Under the pieces are notes generated by a model. It was not told where the DNA came from, searched no databases, and was given only the letters and a program-made list of their open reading frames with translations. From the NCBI RefSeq assembly GCF_014805625.2, contig NW_023998417.1:10988744-11052743 (forward strand): 64,000 nt of DNA. The letters run 5' to 3'. This document shows, piece after piece, positions 39,341 to 52,764 of this stretch (the stretch's first letter is position 1; every line of letters begins with the position of its first letter). The position numbers and the translations under genes are program-made. This DNA is from Glossina fuscipes (lineage: Eukaryota; Arthropoda; Insecta; Diptera; Glossinidae).

Positions 39341-40059
39341 GCAGACACAAACACATTCACATATTTAAGTCTAAGAACACTTTGTCAGTTTAAGTTCATT
39401 TTAAAAGTGTGACTACACCGATAAGACCCCGCAGGTGACATGCGATTATTTTATAGAGTTTAAATAATGGAGTAGATAATTTTTACTGAGCGGAATTTAT
39501 GTTTTTCAACACAGGATTTCATAGCAACATAGTCGTTGTAGTGACTTTTCTTTTACTGCATTTTATTCACTTATTCGGAAAAACTTCATAAATTGTAAGC
39601 ATATGTGTGTAAGCGTTTATGTGGTAAATTGCAAAAAAAAAATTTCAGTTTTACTTATAGTTTAAGTTTATTTTGCGAATTTTAAGGGTTTAATGTTTCG
39701 TTCAATTAAAGGTTAGATTTAAAGGACAAAGAGAGAAGTAGTATTAGTGACCAAACAATAAGATAAAGCCAAGCTTTGCTTTAATTACTCGAAAATAATT
39801 ATTGCATTTATTGAAAGCAAACAAGTTCGAAATTTATTACATTCACTGTATGCTGCATTCACTGATTGATATAAATTAATTAACTAGGAAGCTTCTAGTT
39901 TCGACTTGAAAGCTTAATCTGACACTCGTTATCACAAAAATATTTGCTTTAATCTTTAAAGTAACAGGAAATTCCGACCGGTCCCTATTTTTATTGCAAA
40001 TATCAGTCTTTCGATACAAAACGTAGTTTAGTAACCAGCTTAGTCCATTTATTCTGATA

Positions 40060-40385
40060 ATAAGAAACTTGAAGCTTCTCTTAACATTCACATGATCCTC
40101 GCTAACTAATAAACGAAGTGACGTAAAGCTGTTGCGTCTTTTTCCACATCAAATGCCAGTTTAAACGCGAATCAAGCAAACGCTTCTACAACCTTTTCTG
40201 GAACAGTTTACTATAAGCAGAGACATAAAACCCTCTTTTAATGTTAACCATGTCCATCTAATTCTTACAAACTAATGAACAAAGTGAGGTAAAACTTCTG
40301 CATTTTTTTTCTAAATCAAAGGTTAGTTTCAATGATATTCGCTGCAAATCAAGCAAATGCTTTTACAAGCTTTTAGGGAACACTA
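40060..40385 (+). repeat. Diverged tandem duplication in Dr intron (about 166-177 bp period)
   Basis: Matching pairs in the same order: AACTAATAAACGAAGTGACG (40104) with AACTAATGAACAAAGTGAGG (40270), and CGAATCAAGCAAACGCTTCT with CAAATCAAGCAAATGCTTTT (ATCAAGC at 40171 and 40348), then GGAACAGTTTACTA with GGGAACACTACACTA. A fragment of a third unit may start at 40,534 (AAGTAATAAATGAAGAAAGG). Confidence 0.55.
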
Positions 40386-43310
40386 CACTACACAGAACAG
40401 GCGTCACAGTCTCGTTATTCTTCTTTCATTTCCAATTGCGTCATATAAACAATATTTCAATAGCTTTCCGTTGTCGTACGATCCACTAAGTATTAGGAAA
40501 GACCAATCTCTTGTAGATCATTCGGTTCGTTTCAAGTAATAAATGAAGAAAGGCAAACTTTTGTATCCATTCCTAAGAGATCGCTTTTACCCAAAAACAA
40601 AATTTTTAATGATCTTTTTAATGTCAATCACAATGAATCAGGGGATTTTCAACCCAAAGCAAAATCGATCTTTTTTTTGGAAGAAGTTACTTTTCTCTTT
40701 AATCATAGATTATGTTAACAAACTCCTATAAGTTTTAAAGGAAGTTTCTTTCACATCGAGAAATAGAGTCGGATTCATATTGAAGGCAATAGTAATCTGT
40801 AAACGGCTTCTTGATAGTATCAATTAGTCAGTTAATCGCTTTGAAGCCACCGTAACCACCTATATCACAGTTAGACATTGTGCTTTAAAGGATTTTGGAA
40901 GGCAGCGTCGAAATATTTAGAGAATGGTTAACTCGGATGTATTTGTGCGCAGATTTGTATTCCTAGCGACAGTGATATGATATTTAGCTTAACTAGTTTA
41001 GCCCTCTGAATGGTCTGTTTCTAATTCGTGCGGTTTCGTTGTTCGGGCCTTTAAAAGTTAGTGATTTGACGCTTTTAGGTCGCACGGACAGTGCTGGAAC
41101 TTTCTACAGACAATTAGCTTAGCGATGATATCTGTAACTGACGAGATAGAAATTTTTGCATTCATTTCTAAGCGAAAAATAATTTTTTGCGCCTTTCAAA
41201 GCTCATTTGATGCCATTAGTCCTTTTCGCGTGTTAAGAACAAATTATTCTTTTTCAGGAAAGGGCTGATTAGCCTTCAAAGACATATTGACATTTATCTG
41301 CTTTTAAGTATACGTTCAGTGATCTTTATAATAAATCTTTAACAATTTTTTTCTTTACTTTCTTTCGCGTACTATATCGCTCTCGATGCCTTACTCATCA
41401 CTGTTACCATTCAAGTTATTCTTACAGTTATATTCGGACATTGTGATCGCTTATTAGCCATTCTTGTTATAGTTATTTTTTTATTTTATATCAGTTTTGC
41501 TATTTCAAAGAAAACGATCACAAACAAAAATATGCGCCGGCTTCAGAAAAAAATTATTATTTTTCGTGATTAAAAGCAAACTGATCTACAAATTAAAATA
41601 TCAGTATATGCAATAGATAAGCTTGTCTTTTTGAACTCAAATATATATTGTGCACATTACTCCAGTCATTAAATTTATTTCATTCGTTTGCAAGTCTTAA
41701 GATCAAGCAGCATAATTAGAGCATAATTTTTTTAATACAATTTTCTTTTAATCAGTTGTAGTTATTCGGTTACGAGAAAGAGTTTTCAAAATAATTATTC
41801 GGCCAAACGGATGAAAAACAAAGAGCAACTGGCATTTTTTCAACTATCGTATAAGGATAAGTTTAGCGATCAGTCGGAAAAAGTAAACCATTGTTGCAAT
41901 GGCAAGCATCCGGCGGCGTTTTCAAAAGCTTTTATTGCAAATTGAAATCTTTTTCGTATCTACACGTTTTGATGTCTAATTTCCTGTTATGGATAATCAT
42001 AAGGCATGGGTTATATGCAGCCTTGATCGGATATAAAGCGTAACAAGCGGTACAAATTTTGATCTTTAGCTATGAAAATGCACTCTCCGTAAACATTTGC
42101 TATTCAATATTTATTTCTTTGCATTTTGGGGAGAAGATATGTATGATACACCGGTTTTGTTAAGTTCTAGCTGAGTTCCGCCTGGCTTTCCTTGCTTGAC
42201 ACATACCATTAAAGAATTGTGCGTTAATTTCATTAAAAGATGACTTATTTTGATTGGGAACGCTATGAAAATTTGTAGCGCCCAAGACATATTTCAGTGC
42301 TTTGATCAGTCTCAGTATCAAGTTAGAAACCATTTAATTTACAATAGCTAGAGAACTACGGATTTTTAAAAAATACTATCTCTTGGCTAATTAGCGAGTA
42401 TTCGATTGAATAGATCAAGTTTTTTGATCAAAAAAAAGGCATTATTTTATTAATAAAGAAAACTTTTCTAGCTCGCAACTCGCAAATGTTTCTTTCTAAA
42501 AAAAAGAAAAAAAAAAAACAAAATTGCAGGGCTACACTTTAGTGTGGGTTTTCAAGTTATAAAGATTGAAAGTATCTCTTCTAAGTTAATATCTGGCTCA
42601 AAAGCATTCCAAGCTAAAGATTTTATCTCGCATCTTTTTTGCTGTTTAACAAGACCGCAAGAGATAAATGTTTGATCATTTCTTTTGTCGTCCTTAATGC
42701 AAATTAATAACGTCAGAGAGATGGAGAGAGATAGAGAGAGAGAGAGAGAAAGAACATAGAACTTCCAAGCCAAGCCAATATTCTTAGAGAGAAAGTAACA
42801 CTGTTCTTAATTGTAAAGATCGTTTATATATAAAATAAATTGCAATCCCGCCTGCATCTCCTCTCTCCATAGCATTCAAAAAACATCAGATATTTTGACT
42901 ATTGATGTCAGAATTAATTTCAGGAGCAAGGTATTAAGGTTATCATTAGCAAATCACATACAAGGTGAAATAAAAATAATAAAAAAAAAAAACGAAACGC
43001 CATGACAATAATGATGGAATAATGAAATTATTATATGATAAATGGTTTTGATAGTTTTTTTGTTGGTCGCTTTTCAAGCAATGCCAGTTATTTTATATGA
43101 GACATGTTTTAAAAATACAACTAAATTTCAATAAATATCTGTATAATCGTTTTGCATTATTTTCAAGCAACAACATTGTAAACGGAATCAAAAACCCTGT
43201 CAAGTTATTTAATAAGAAAGCGAAGTATAATAAGAAATTATTATGGAAACAATATTAACATATAATAATAGCGAAAATATTTTGCATGCTATTATAGGTG
43301 TCCCTCAAGT

Positions 43311-43329
43311 ATGCATGCATGCATGCATG
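43311..43329 (+). repeat. (ATGC)n palindromic microsatellite
   Basis: Nearly five ATGC units; the tract is self-complementary. Confidence 0.85.
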
Positions 43330-43561
43330 TGGGCTTTCAATTAATTTGCATTAAAGGCGAATTAAATAAACGAATGTCTGCATATGTCGATAATAGTTCT
43401 ATTTATAAGTTCTTAGCGTATTAATATCCAGTGCTATGGAAAGATCAAAATAATAATGAATTTGTCACATCAATCTTAACGCTTATGGAATAAATGCTGG
43501 GGCAATTCTCCTAGAAAGCGATTTTTTTCTAAAAGAGGAAAAAATTTAAAAAAAAGTTCGC

Positions 43562-43857
43562 TATAAAATACCCTACACCTACAATTATATTGATATAACA
43601 ATTTCTCAAAACAAGTTGTTATATAGGTTGTGCTCGAAAATGTGGTATGATCAGAATCATTTCCAATATCGTTCGCCCTTCGGTCAAAACGTGTCAGTTT
43701 ATCAAGTTTTTTCGAAATATCTCAAAAATTGTGGCCTGTAAGGTGGACAGAAAAATCTAGACGAACGGGCGGAGGGACAGACACTTTCAGATCACATCAG
43801 GAAGCCACACAAATCCATTGTACCCATGTACTGCAAGCGGTGTATAAAATCTTAAAA
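43562..43857 (+). repeat. Dispersed fly repeat with imperfect inverted ends (TATAAAATACCCTACACC / GGTGTATAAAAT)
   Basis: About 295 bp. It starts TATAAAATACCCTACACC and ends GCAAGCGGTGTATAAAATC, so the termini are imperfect inverted repeats. The 3' part carries GGTGGACAGAAAAATCTAGA and GGAGGGACAGACACTTTC in the position of the GGACAGACGGAC block of the other copies. It lies inside the Dr intron and may be the fullest copy in the window. It has no coding capacity. Confidence 0.5.
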
Positions 43858-44869
43858 AATCCTTATATTTTTTTAAAATCAATTTAGAAAAAAAAAGTCC
43901 GGGGGTGCTCACTAGATTGTTGGTCATATTTTTACAAATTTTCGGAAAATGGTAGCGATACGGAAAATGTGGTTAAGGAAAGGAAGTGTTAGTTTGCCTG
44001 ATTTCCCATTTTGGAAAATTTGAACACATATTTGTAGTCATCTTGGGACATATGCTCCCGTTTATAAAGGCCTGCGTGTTGATAAATCTTTTAATTTTTT
44101 TTTTATACAAATATGAGCTCATTCCTCATATTATATTTAAATGACAATGATTTTTGTTAATTGTATGTTGCCCGACCTATGACACCAAACACCGTCATCT
44201 AATCACAAAAATATCTCAATATTTTTTCCCCCAAACTTTTATCGACTTCAAAATAACTTCCACTTTATTTACTTAATACACAATAATGATATATTGAAGG
44301 AATGAATAATTGAATAGCTAATGTATTTTTTTTTAAGGCTTGCTCGACTAAAACGCCAAAAAAAAGGGGCCAAAGACGGCTTCATCGTTGTCAAGATTAT
44401 ATTTTTTAAAACTGACAGGGTTTGATTCCATATATTTAGCTTAAAATTTTGTCGGCTCGAATTATGGCAAGCGAGAAAAGGCTGTCTTTGCTCCTCTCCA
44501 CACCTTCCCTCACAAACATTTGTTATCTTATTTCTTAATTCATTTTTCAAAAAGCTTCACATTTACTTACCGCACTTTTGTTAACGCATGCGAGAAAGAA
44601 GGATGTCAAACCGACGGTAAAGAGACTTTTTTCTTGTGTATTTTAATTCTATTTTACTTTTGATTAAACTTATCAATATGGAGTGAAATATAAAATTAAA
44701 AAAGGTTGAAATTTTAGATTTAAACGTCAGAAAATTTCCGTAGAAAAGTGAAAAATTAATTCTTACAAGAATCGCGCCTCGATTTTTAATCAGAGCAGAA
44801 TTCTTCGACGGTTTTCAGCGCACTTGCTTAGCCACTTTGAAGCTTCTTTTACGTGGTTTACATATTATG

Positions 44870-45245
44870 CTTGACAACGTTTAGGATCCTTAAACTTGCA
44901 GAAGCAACCTTAAGAGAAGATTTTATCTATTTTTTTACAATTCGGAATTACTTGTGCGAAGCCTATCTAAGAGACCGGAGCTCCGTTTGCAGTAGTGCTT
45001 TTAAGCATTACCTACTTTCGTTTGTTGCAACATAAAGCTTTTCGCAAGTCATCACAATATCTTTTTTATCGTAAAAAAAGTTGAAAAAAAACCGCCTTTT
45101 AGTTAATTCTTCCGTAGGTGTTTTTCTGCAGCGGTATAAATCCTTTCACTCTTAAAGCAAATTTTAGCAGAAGATCTTATGCACTTTCTAATTTTTGCTG
45201 TCACTTGTCGCGAGACTAACTAAGAAGCAGAATTTCATCAATTCC
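44870..45245 (+). repeat. Strongly diverged tandem duplication in Dr intron (about 254 bp period)
   Basis: AGAAGATTTTATCTA at 44,915 and AGAAGATCTTATGCA at 45,169 are each followed at equal distance by ACTTGTGCGAAGCCTATCTA and ACTTGTCGCGAGACTAACTA, with similar upstream sequence (GGATCCTTAAACTTGCAGAA versus AAATCCTTTCACTCTTAAAG). Similarity is low, so I am only moderately sure. Confidence 0.35.
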
Positions 45246-45286
45246 AATTGAAGCATACTAGGAAAGCTTGTTTTTAAAGTGATAAG

Positions 45287-45304
45287 GACCTCGACGTCGA
45301 GGTC
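45287..45304. promoter_or_regulatory. 18-bp perfect palindrome in Dr intron
   Basis: GACCTCGACGTCGAGGTC is its own reverse complement. It is unusually GC-rich for its surroundings and has a GACGTC core resembling a bZIP/CRE-type site. Function is not known. Confidence 0.4.
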
Positions 45305-45481
45305 TTAAACTTATCTTAGATCAATCTGTTTATTTTACAGATAGTTTCTGCTATACCTAGGTAGGTGGAAGCTTTCACTTTTAATGTGTTTATCTTAACG
45401 CAATCTTTTATCGGGAAAGCAGGCAACTTCTTCTGTTAGGGTCTTATTTGGTACTTAAAATACTTTGTTTAATCACTACCG

Positions 45482-45532
45482 TTTTTATGAATTCGCCATA
45501 AAAATCTCTTTATGAATTCGTCATAAAGATCT
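45482..45532. promoter_or_regulatory. Tandem pair of hairpins with TTTATGA/TTTATGG-type motifs
   Basis: Two adjacent related units (45482-45507 and 45508-45532) each form an inverted repeat: TTTTTATG with CATAAAAA, and CTTTATGA with TCATAAAG, around an ATTCG loop. This gives four TTTATG-type motifs, the class bound by Caudal/Abd-B homeodomains, in 51 bp. The regulatory reading is inference. Confidence 0.4.
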
Positions 45533-47487
45533 GTTGGCAGTAGAAAGGCTTAACGATTTTAGAAATTTCTGGGGCCAGAATAAGTTGCCGGAGCTGGTTA
45601 CAAAATCGAGCAGAGAGAGAAGAGAGAAGGAGAGAGAGGGAAGACTTTTGTCTCCAAAAGTGTTTTTTTTTTTTTGCTATAAACTCTGTCTTATAGAGCG
45701 ATAGAGAATATCCCCCTTTTGTTAAAGGAAAGTGTGAGGTTTCCGTGGAAACTTGCTTTCTTTTAACCTGCAAAACTGCTTATATCCCATAATTATCATC
45801 AAGCGTAGTATTCTGATGGAGATCAGAACACACACTTTTGGTAGTTTCTCTTCCCTTCCCCGTTTATCAAAAGTTTACAAACATTTATAAAGAAACGAAG
45901 TTTTTTTTTGCTCCTTTTCTCCTCTTCGATATTTTGGGGAACTATTTAAGTTCTAAAAAGAACTTACAATATTTAGAAAAATCTTTTTTAATGGAAAAAT
46001 CTTCAGTTTATTCCTTTACGGATAATGTTAAAGAAGTGCTCTCAGTTGTCATTGTCAACTGTATGCGAACATTTGGTTTTTTTTTTTGCTTCTTTTTCTT
46101 TTCATTAAATTTTCATAAGAAATCTTTCGATCAAATTAATAGCAATTAAAACCATAAAACAGGTGCTACTACACATATTGTTGTTGCTGTATTCATTATT
46201 ATTGTCGCTGTTGCTAACAAAGTGTTGGCAACACTTGACTTTTGTTGCTTTCTTACCTGTCACATCTTTTCGTCGTGAGCCGTTTTGTCACACAGCAGGT
46301 TATCGCTGTCACAAGTTCGTCTTCCTTTACACGCACACACACACACATATGCATATATACCTGTGGATACATGTATATGCTTATAAACACATAAACATCT
46401 TTTTATTGCATCTACGTGTATATAAAAATATAAGTGTCAGTTGTGCAATACGTACACGTATGTGTTTGTGTGTGTGTGTGTGTGCGCGCTCAGTTGCATA
46501 TAAAAAACCGCCACAAAAAAAGAACTCAAAGACAAAAGGACTTTTTTGTATTTTATTTTCTTCTTTTTTTTTTTTATTTTTTTTTTTTTTATTACACAAC
46601 CGATACAAATGCTGTCAGATTTTCCATAATGATAACATTGAAGAAAAACAAAGACAAAAAAAAAAAAAAACAAAGCAACAATAACAACAACTACAACAAA
46701 AATTATTTGACAAGCGGCACACGGCGGTCATTTGCTTTCAAGTCTCTGTCGGTTTTCATTTTGGACAACTAATGCTACTGTTGACATATTACACCTGATT
46801 TAAAGGTTGGAATCGTAACAATAACAACAAACAGTAGTAATACGACCAGCAACTATAACAATAAAAATGAATACTTTTATTATCTAAAAAAATGTTGTTA
46901 CACTTTAATTAATTAATGATAAGTTGAACTGAACTAAACGGAAATAGACCACACACGCATAAACGCACATAAGAAAGGGCCATATAAGGGATTATCAATT
47001 CATCAATTTTTTTGTTTTTTTTTTTTTTGCTTTTTTCTAAAAGATTAATTAAAATTGAAAAATACTAAACATCGGTCCAAAGGTTGATTTGAAAAAACAA
47101 AGCTTAATACTATTTTTTGAACGATTTTTTCGTTTTTTCTTTTGCTGCAGTTGCTGTTGCTGTTAGTATTGTTTTTGCGGTTCTTTCGAGCAATTATAGA
47201 AATTAATTGCACAAAATTGTAGGAGTGTCTCGTCTTGCTCGTCATGCCGTCGTTGCAACACTACCCACCTAATGCAATAATAATTGCATGCAATGCACGC
47301 AACTACAACAACGACATCATTCCGGGGTGTTTTGTTCACACTACCTAAGCGAGCTTAAACTAAACGGGGGGCTGGCTGGCTGACTGGCTGCCTAAAACAA
47401 ATAAACAAACAAGCAAACAAACTAAACAAATACATTTTGGCGGATTGCATGACTTTTACACCAATTCGCTGACGTATAGAATGAAAA

Positions 47488-47517
47488 AGGACAGACGGAC
47501 GGAAGGACGGACGGACG
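47488..47517 (+). repeat. (GGAC)n tract
   Basis: GGACAGACGGACGG... run, similar in sequence to the GGACAGACGGAC block of the dispersed repeat, but without its other blocks. Confidence 0.75.
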
Positions 47518-48829
47518 AAGCAGCAGACAAAGACAAGGAAAATGGAAGGTAAATTTAATAAAACACAAGTTTTAACGTTCATGATAAAGCATGATGACGT
47601 TAAAGAAGGCGTCTGCAACTGATGACGACAACGATGATCATAATGATAATGACGACGATAATGATGATGATTGCGACCGCTTTCAAAAACCTTCGCAAGG
47701 CAGTAGAAGCACTTTATAGACGCCTCTTACCGCATAAGGAATAACATAAATGTTATAAATTACCATTCTTTGAAAAAACATAAATAAATGCATAACACAC
47801 AAACACATAAAAAAAAGATATATTTCTATGGTATGCAACAATCTTTTCTCGTGACCGACAACGCAGCTACTACGACTACTACGACAGCGACCTAATACCA
47901 GAAAGCATGGGCAGCAGTTGTGAAAAATTTTGTTATTAAAATTTTTAGCAGATTTTAAAATTTTATGAACTTATTCCTTGACTTTTAATTATTTATAATT
48001 AAAATTTTATTTACTTTTATTATTTTATTTGTTTATTTATAAAAAAAAAACTGTTTTAAACTGAATTAAATTAAAGAGTTTAAGTGTGGGCGGTTTCTTA
48101 TAATTAGATTTTAATTTAATTTATTTTTCAATTATTTTTTGCTAACTTTCGTTATGTTTTTAATTTTCCTTTTTTTGCTTAGTTATCTATTCATTTATTT
48201 ACTTCTTTTTTTTATTGCAGACGTTAATATATCCAAAATACTTTTTTTTTGCTTCACGTTATTTAACTGAAAGAATCCTATTTTTTTTAATTTACTGCGT
48301 TGTTTTTTTTATATTTATTTTTGTTTTCTTTTTTAGTTTATTTTTTATTTTTTCTTTTTTGGAATTAAGAAAGGCCTAATGCTCTCAGAATATTCTTCTT
48401 TTTGCATTAAATTATTTAATTAAAACAAAAAAAACTGATTTCTTTTTTACATACGTTATTTACATATATATATATATATATATATATTTTCAATTATTTT
48501 ATTATTTTTTGATATTAAAAAATTACCCAAGACACGCTTTTTCTTGTATCGCCTTATTTTACTAAACGCAAAAAAGAAGATATCGCCTACAAGTTTGCAA
48601 AAGCGTTTGGCAATGACTCAAGTAGGTCAAGAACCCACCTATAGCGCCCACGATGAAGTCACCCTTGCTTCCCATGCCTTTTGCTCGTTGCTTATAAGCT
48701 ATAACAGTTACACGATATAAATTTTCACAAAATTATTCTGTAAAGACAAAAAAAATACGCCCCGCCCATCCAATGTAGAAAACCATCCAAATGTGAAAAC
48801 TTACATCATTTCCTTTATTTTAGTCTTTT

Positions 48830-48892
48830 TCAAGATAACGGCGATGGGTATAATAGATTCGGCCATGACCGAATATAATTTTCTTATTTGTT
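48830..48892 (+). repeat. Terminal hairpin of a dispersed repeat (ATTCGG...CCGAAT), copy 1
   Basis: GCGATGGGTATAATAG is followed by the 18-base near-palindrome ATTCGGCCATGACCGAAT (48857-48874) and then ATAATTTTCTTATTTGTT. The same tail occurs at 60,662. The element's 5' end is not clear. The sequence from about 48,600 may belong to it. Confidence 0.5.
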
Positions 48893-49051
48893 AATTCGTT
48901 CCTTGTTTTTTTTTTTTTCTGAAGTTAAGAGGAACATTTTTTTTTTTTTTTGGGTTTATATTTTGTTCCTCTCTCTTTCTTTCTATACTTTTATTTATTT
49001 CTTATGTATTTATCTTTTTTTATAATCAAAACTATAAATATATATATACAA

Positions 49052-49085
<34 letters not shown>

Positions 49086-52000
49086 TTAGCCAGAATAATA
49101 AGGCATTGATTGTTTCGAATTATTAGACAAAACATTTCCCAATTTTGTTATGTTTTTTATTTACTTGTTATTGTTAGTCAAAGAAATACTGGATAATTTG
49201 TTAAATACTGTTTTGCACTTTTGTCTGTCGTTTATCTTAAATCTAAGAGTAGTTAGTGCAATATTTTTAACGGTTCGCTATTAACCGCTAACATTGACGT
49301 TGCAATTTGCATAACTATGCTGCAATATCTTGTCAACAAATAACGACGGCATACGCTATTTAGTAATTAGCAAATTGTTATTAACAACTCTCGCGATGAC
49401 ATTAATGTGACAATTGCAATAACAATAACAATAAGAACAAGTAAATAAGCATATATATTCGCCTTGAGATGGATCTTGATTGCTTGTCTTTTAAGGTCAG
49501 CAACAGATGCAATTTACTTTAATTTCATTGGCAAATAAACCTCTCGATGTCTTACTTGCATTTACACTCCTGGGAACGGAAATATCTATTAAATTTTATC
49601 TCTTGCATGATAGTATTTCTAGACATATACCTGAGAGATCATTAAAAGTCAATGATTTGAAAAAACAATTTCACCAATAAATTTCTAATGACACTCTGTG
49701 TATAATGCCTGGGTTTTGTAAGATAATCGGAAAAGTCATTTCACTGACTGATGCAATGCAGTTTAAACTGTATTATTTCTAAAAACTCATGAATATTTGC
49801 TCAGAGAAGTAAATCACTTATCAGAGAGATTTCCCACATAGTCATCGGATAATTCATTTCCACTTTCACGTTATTTTAAAAAATAAATGCAAATTTTCCG
49901 GTTTGAACCGGGTAGAGTTTATAGAGTTTCTAGAGGAAAAGAATCCATAATTGAATGCTTTGGCATTTTTTTTTTCCCCCTATTTGCAATCAAATCGCTT
50001 TTGATGATTTAGATATCAAGAACTAACTCTAACTTTTTACACTCAATGCCACGTATGGTACTGAGTATATGAAGATTTGGCAAACCTTGTTACCCATGCG
50101 TGCATTTCTTACTGGACGTCTATCTACGCTGGTAGTTTTCTCCTTAAGATATCTTTAATAAATCATAGCAAGTCGACACGCCTACAATAATAACAAATTT
50201 TCCAATTTTTATGTATTATTTTGAAAGAAATTCACTTCAAAGGCAAGGCAAGGTATAGCAATGATTCTCACGAATTTTTCCCTTTCCCTTTTTTTTTTAC
50301 GCATAAATGAAGAGCCCTTTTGTCCCCAAATTTTCTCTAGTTTAACGTTGACGGTTGTAAGGAAAGTTGCTTCCAACCGTTTAAAGCTTGTCATCAAAGA
50401 CTTGTGCTACCTCTCCCCGTAACATCTCAAATTTTTTTGCATTCGCTTCAGCTTCTTCTTTCTTACGTCCATAACAATTAAAACAACATAATGTTTCCAC
50501 GTCAAGGAACTGCTCCTATCAACAGCGCGACTAGATAGAAAGAAGTCTTCTTGAAAATAGCAAGCTTCGGCTCATATACATCTCGTCTTTTCTATGCGAG
50601 AATCTTAGAAGAAGCAGACTTTTTTTCCGTCCATTGCCGTCCTTGTAATTCTGATTTCCAACTCGTCCCGGACTCGAACTAAGGCTAATCGATAATTTGC
50701 AGCTCAAAAAAAGAGACCTTAGACTTCAAATTGTTCGATGCACATTCGGTAAAAAAAAAAGAAAAGAAAGAAAAAAAAGTCGGTTTGAGACTTTTTGTAC
50801 AACAAAAACATAAAAGATTGCTTCTTATATATTATTATGCTGTGACTTATATCGGAAAAACATATGTAAAGACACATTAACTATGCGTGTATGCATGTAA
50901 GTCCATAAAGATAAAAGATTTCATTTTATTTAATTGCATTTTCATTATATATAGAAAGACAGACGAACACACACACACACACACGCACATATCTATATAT
51001 ATATATATATGTATATGGGCAAATGAAGCTGTATTGCTTGTGGGTCTACGATTTTCCATTTTTTAAATGGAAGCGAGTCTTGTTTCTATTTTTATTTTTT
51101 TTATTTTTTTTTTTTTTTTATAATATTGAGTAGGTTGTCGTTGTTTTGTCACACGACGAGCAACACGCACTCTTTCGTCTTCTAAACTTCAAATAAGAAA
51201 AAAATAAATAAATAAAAAATCGTTATCAATACAAGCTTACTTTGTACTGATACCACCTAACACTTGGACATGCGTTCATGCGTAAGGAAAGTATATGTAT
51301 GTACCTAGAGAGATGCTAGTTGAAAAGGAAATCTTCCCCAACTGTAGAATCAAAACGTTACTATAAGTTATCTTATAGAAAAAACAGTAGCTTTAACATG
51401 CACATACATACACACAATCACATGCGCATACACGCGAATACATATTTGTTTGTACATTTGCTGGTATTTTAATAACTCTTCACGTAATGCAACGCTTGTT
51501 AATTAACTTTATACGGATATGGCGAATGGTAAAAAAAACCATAGAAAGAGAAGAGAGATTAAACGAATAGAAGAGTGACGAGGATAGAAATAGATAGAAA
51601 TACTAAGAAACATTTTATGATTAACATTTTTTTCATTTTAATTTCTTTTCTCTTTCTTTTAAGCCCATTAGTGTCATTTTTGGTTTTAATGGATTAAACC
51701 GCAAACGAAAATCGTTTAGTTTTTTTAATTAATTTTCTTTCGTGCTGTCTTCTCACTAAGTTTCTTTTATTGTTCAAAAACGAAAAAGGAGTTAATTGCT
51801 CATTTGTCATTAATTGTTGGCATTAATTGTGTTTTACAACACAATTGTGATAACGAAGACCAAATAAAACAAAAAAAAAAAAAAAACAAAAAACAAAAAA
51901 AAAAACAAATACAAAAAATGGTAAACAAAAATACAAAAAAAAATATGAAAAAACTTTTTTGTTGTTGTTATGGCATTTTGTTGAATTTATGAGCGGTATG

Positions 52001-52764
52001 CGTGTGTGTGTCCGATTATTTTTATTAATGATATTATATATTATTATATTGAAACTAGATTTCTTTTCTTTTGTAAAGTTATGTGTGGACAACAAGTGTT
52101 TTCATGAATTGCTTAAGGATTACACTTAAAAAAATATTTACGAAAGAAAACAAAATTTTTATTATTTTTTTTTTATTTTTTTTGAAAGCAAACAAATTCA
52201 TCTTCAAGTTCTAATTATCCATTGTTCACTTTGATTTTCATTATGTCGTTGCTTTTGTAATGTTTGAATTATTTGAGCAGCATGAATGGATTTTTTGCTT
52301 TCCTCCTAAGGAAGGCATAGCTAATCGAATTATTTCAATAGATATTACTGCGAGTTGTCCTCGCAATAGAACACTCGTTAAGCTCAACGCTACAATATAA
52401 GCTCTCCAGCCTAGTTACAGACAACGTAGTGTTTGTGAGCCATGCATAGGTCGCTCGAATTATGCTGCAACATATAAATCGTTACCGATTTTTCTAAGTA
52501 CGGACTTGAACTGACAAAAGTCACGATCCAATTCAAGGGAATCAACGATAAACCCGGATATCTTCGGCATAATGATATAAAAAGAATAGCAAACCAACGA
52601 AATCAAAACGCTTTTAGCAACAGTAGAAGAAATGGGGTCAGAAGATAAATGAATAGCTATCTGAATGAGCGAAAAGATCTTATTCAAGCTCTCATATTAC
52701 AAAACACATTAAAAAGATATTAGCGGAACTAAATCGAATCGGTGCTATTTACACCCCATTTCAT

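Noticed and set aside
46163..46684. 173-codon ORF, the longest outside Dr exon 1
   Set aside because: It is built from CA/TG microsatellites and poly(T) (TYTHTHTH, CVCVCV, FFFLFFFF runs) with no domain, and overlaps equally long low-complexity ORFs in other frames.
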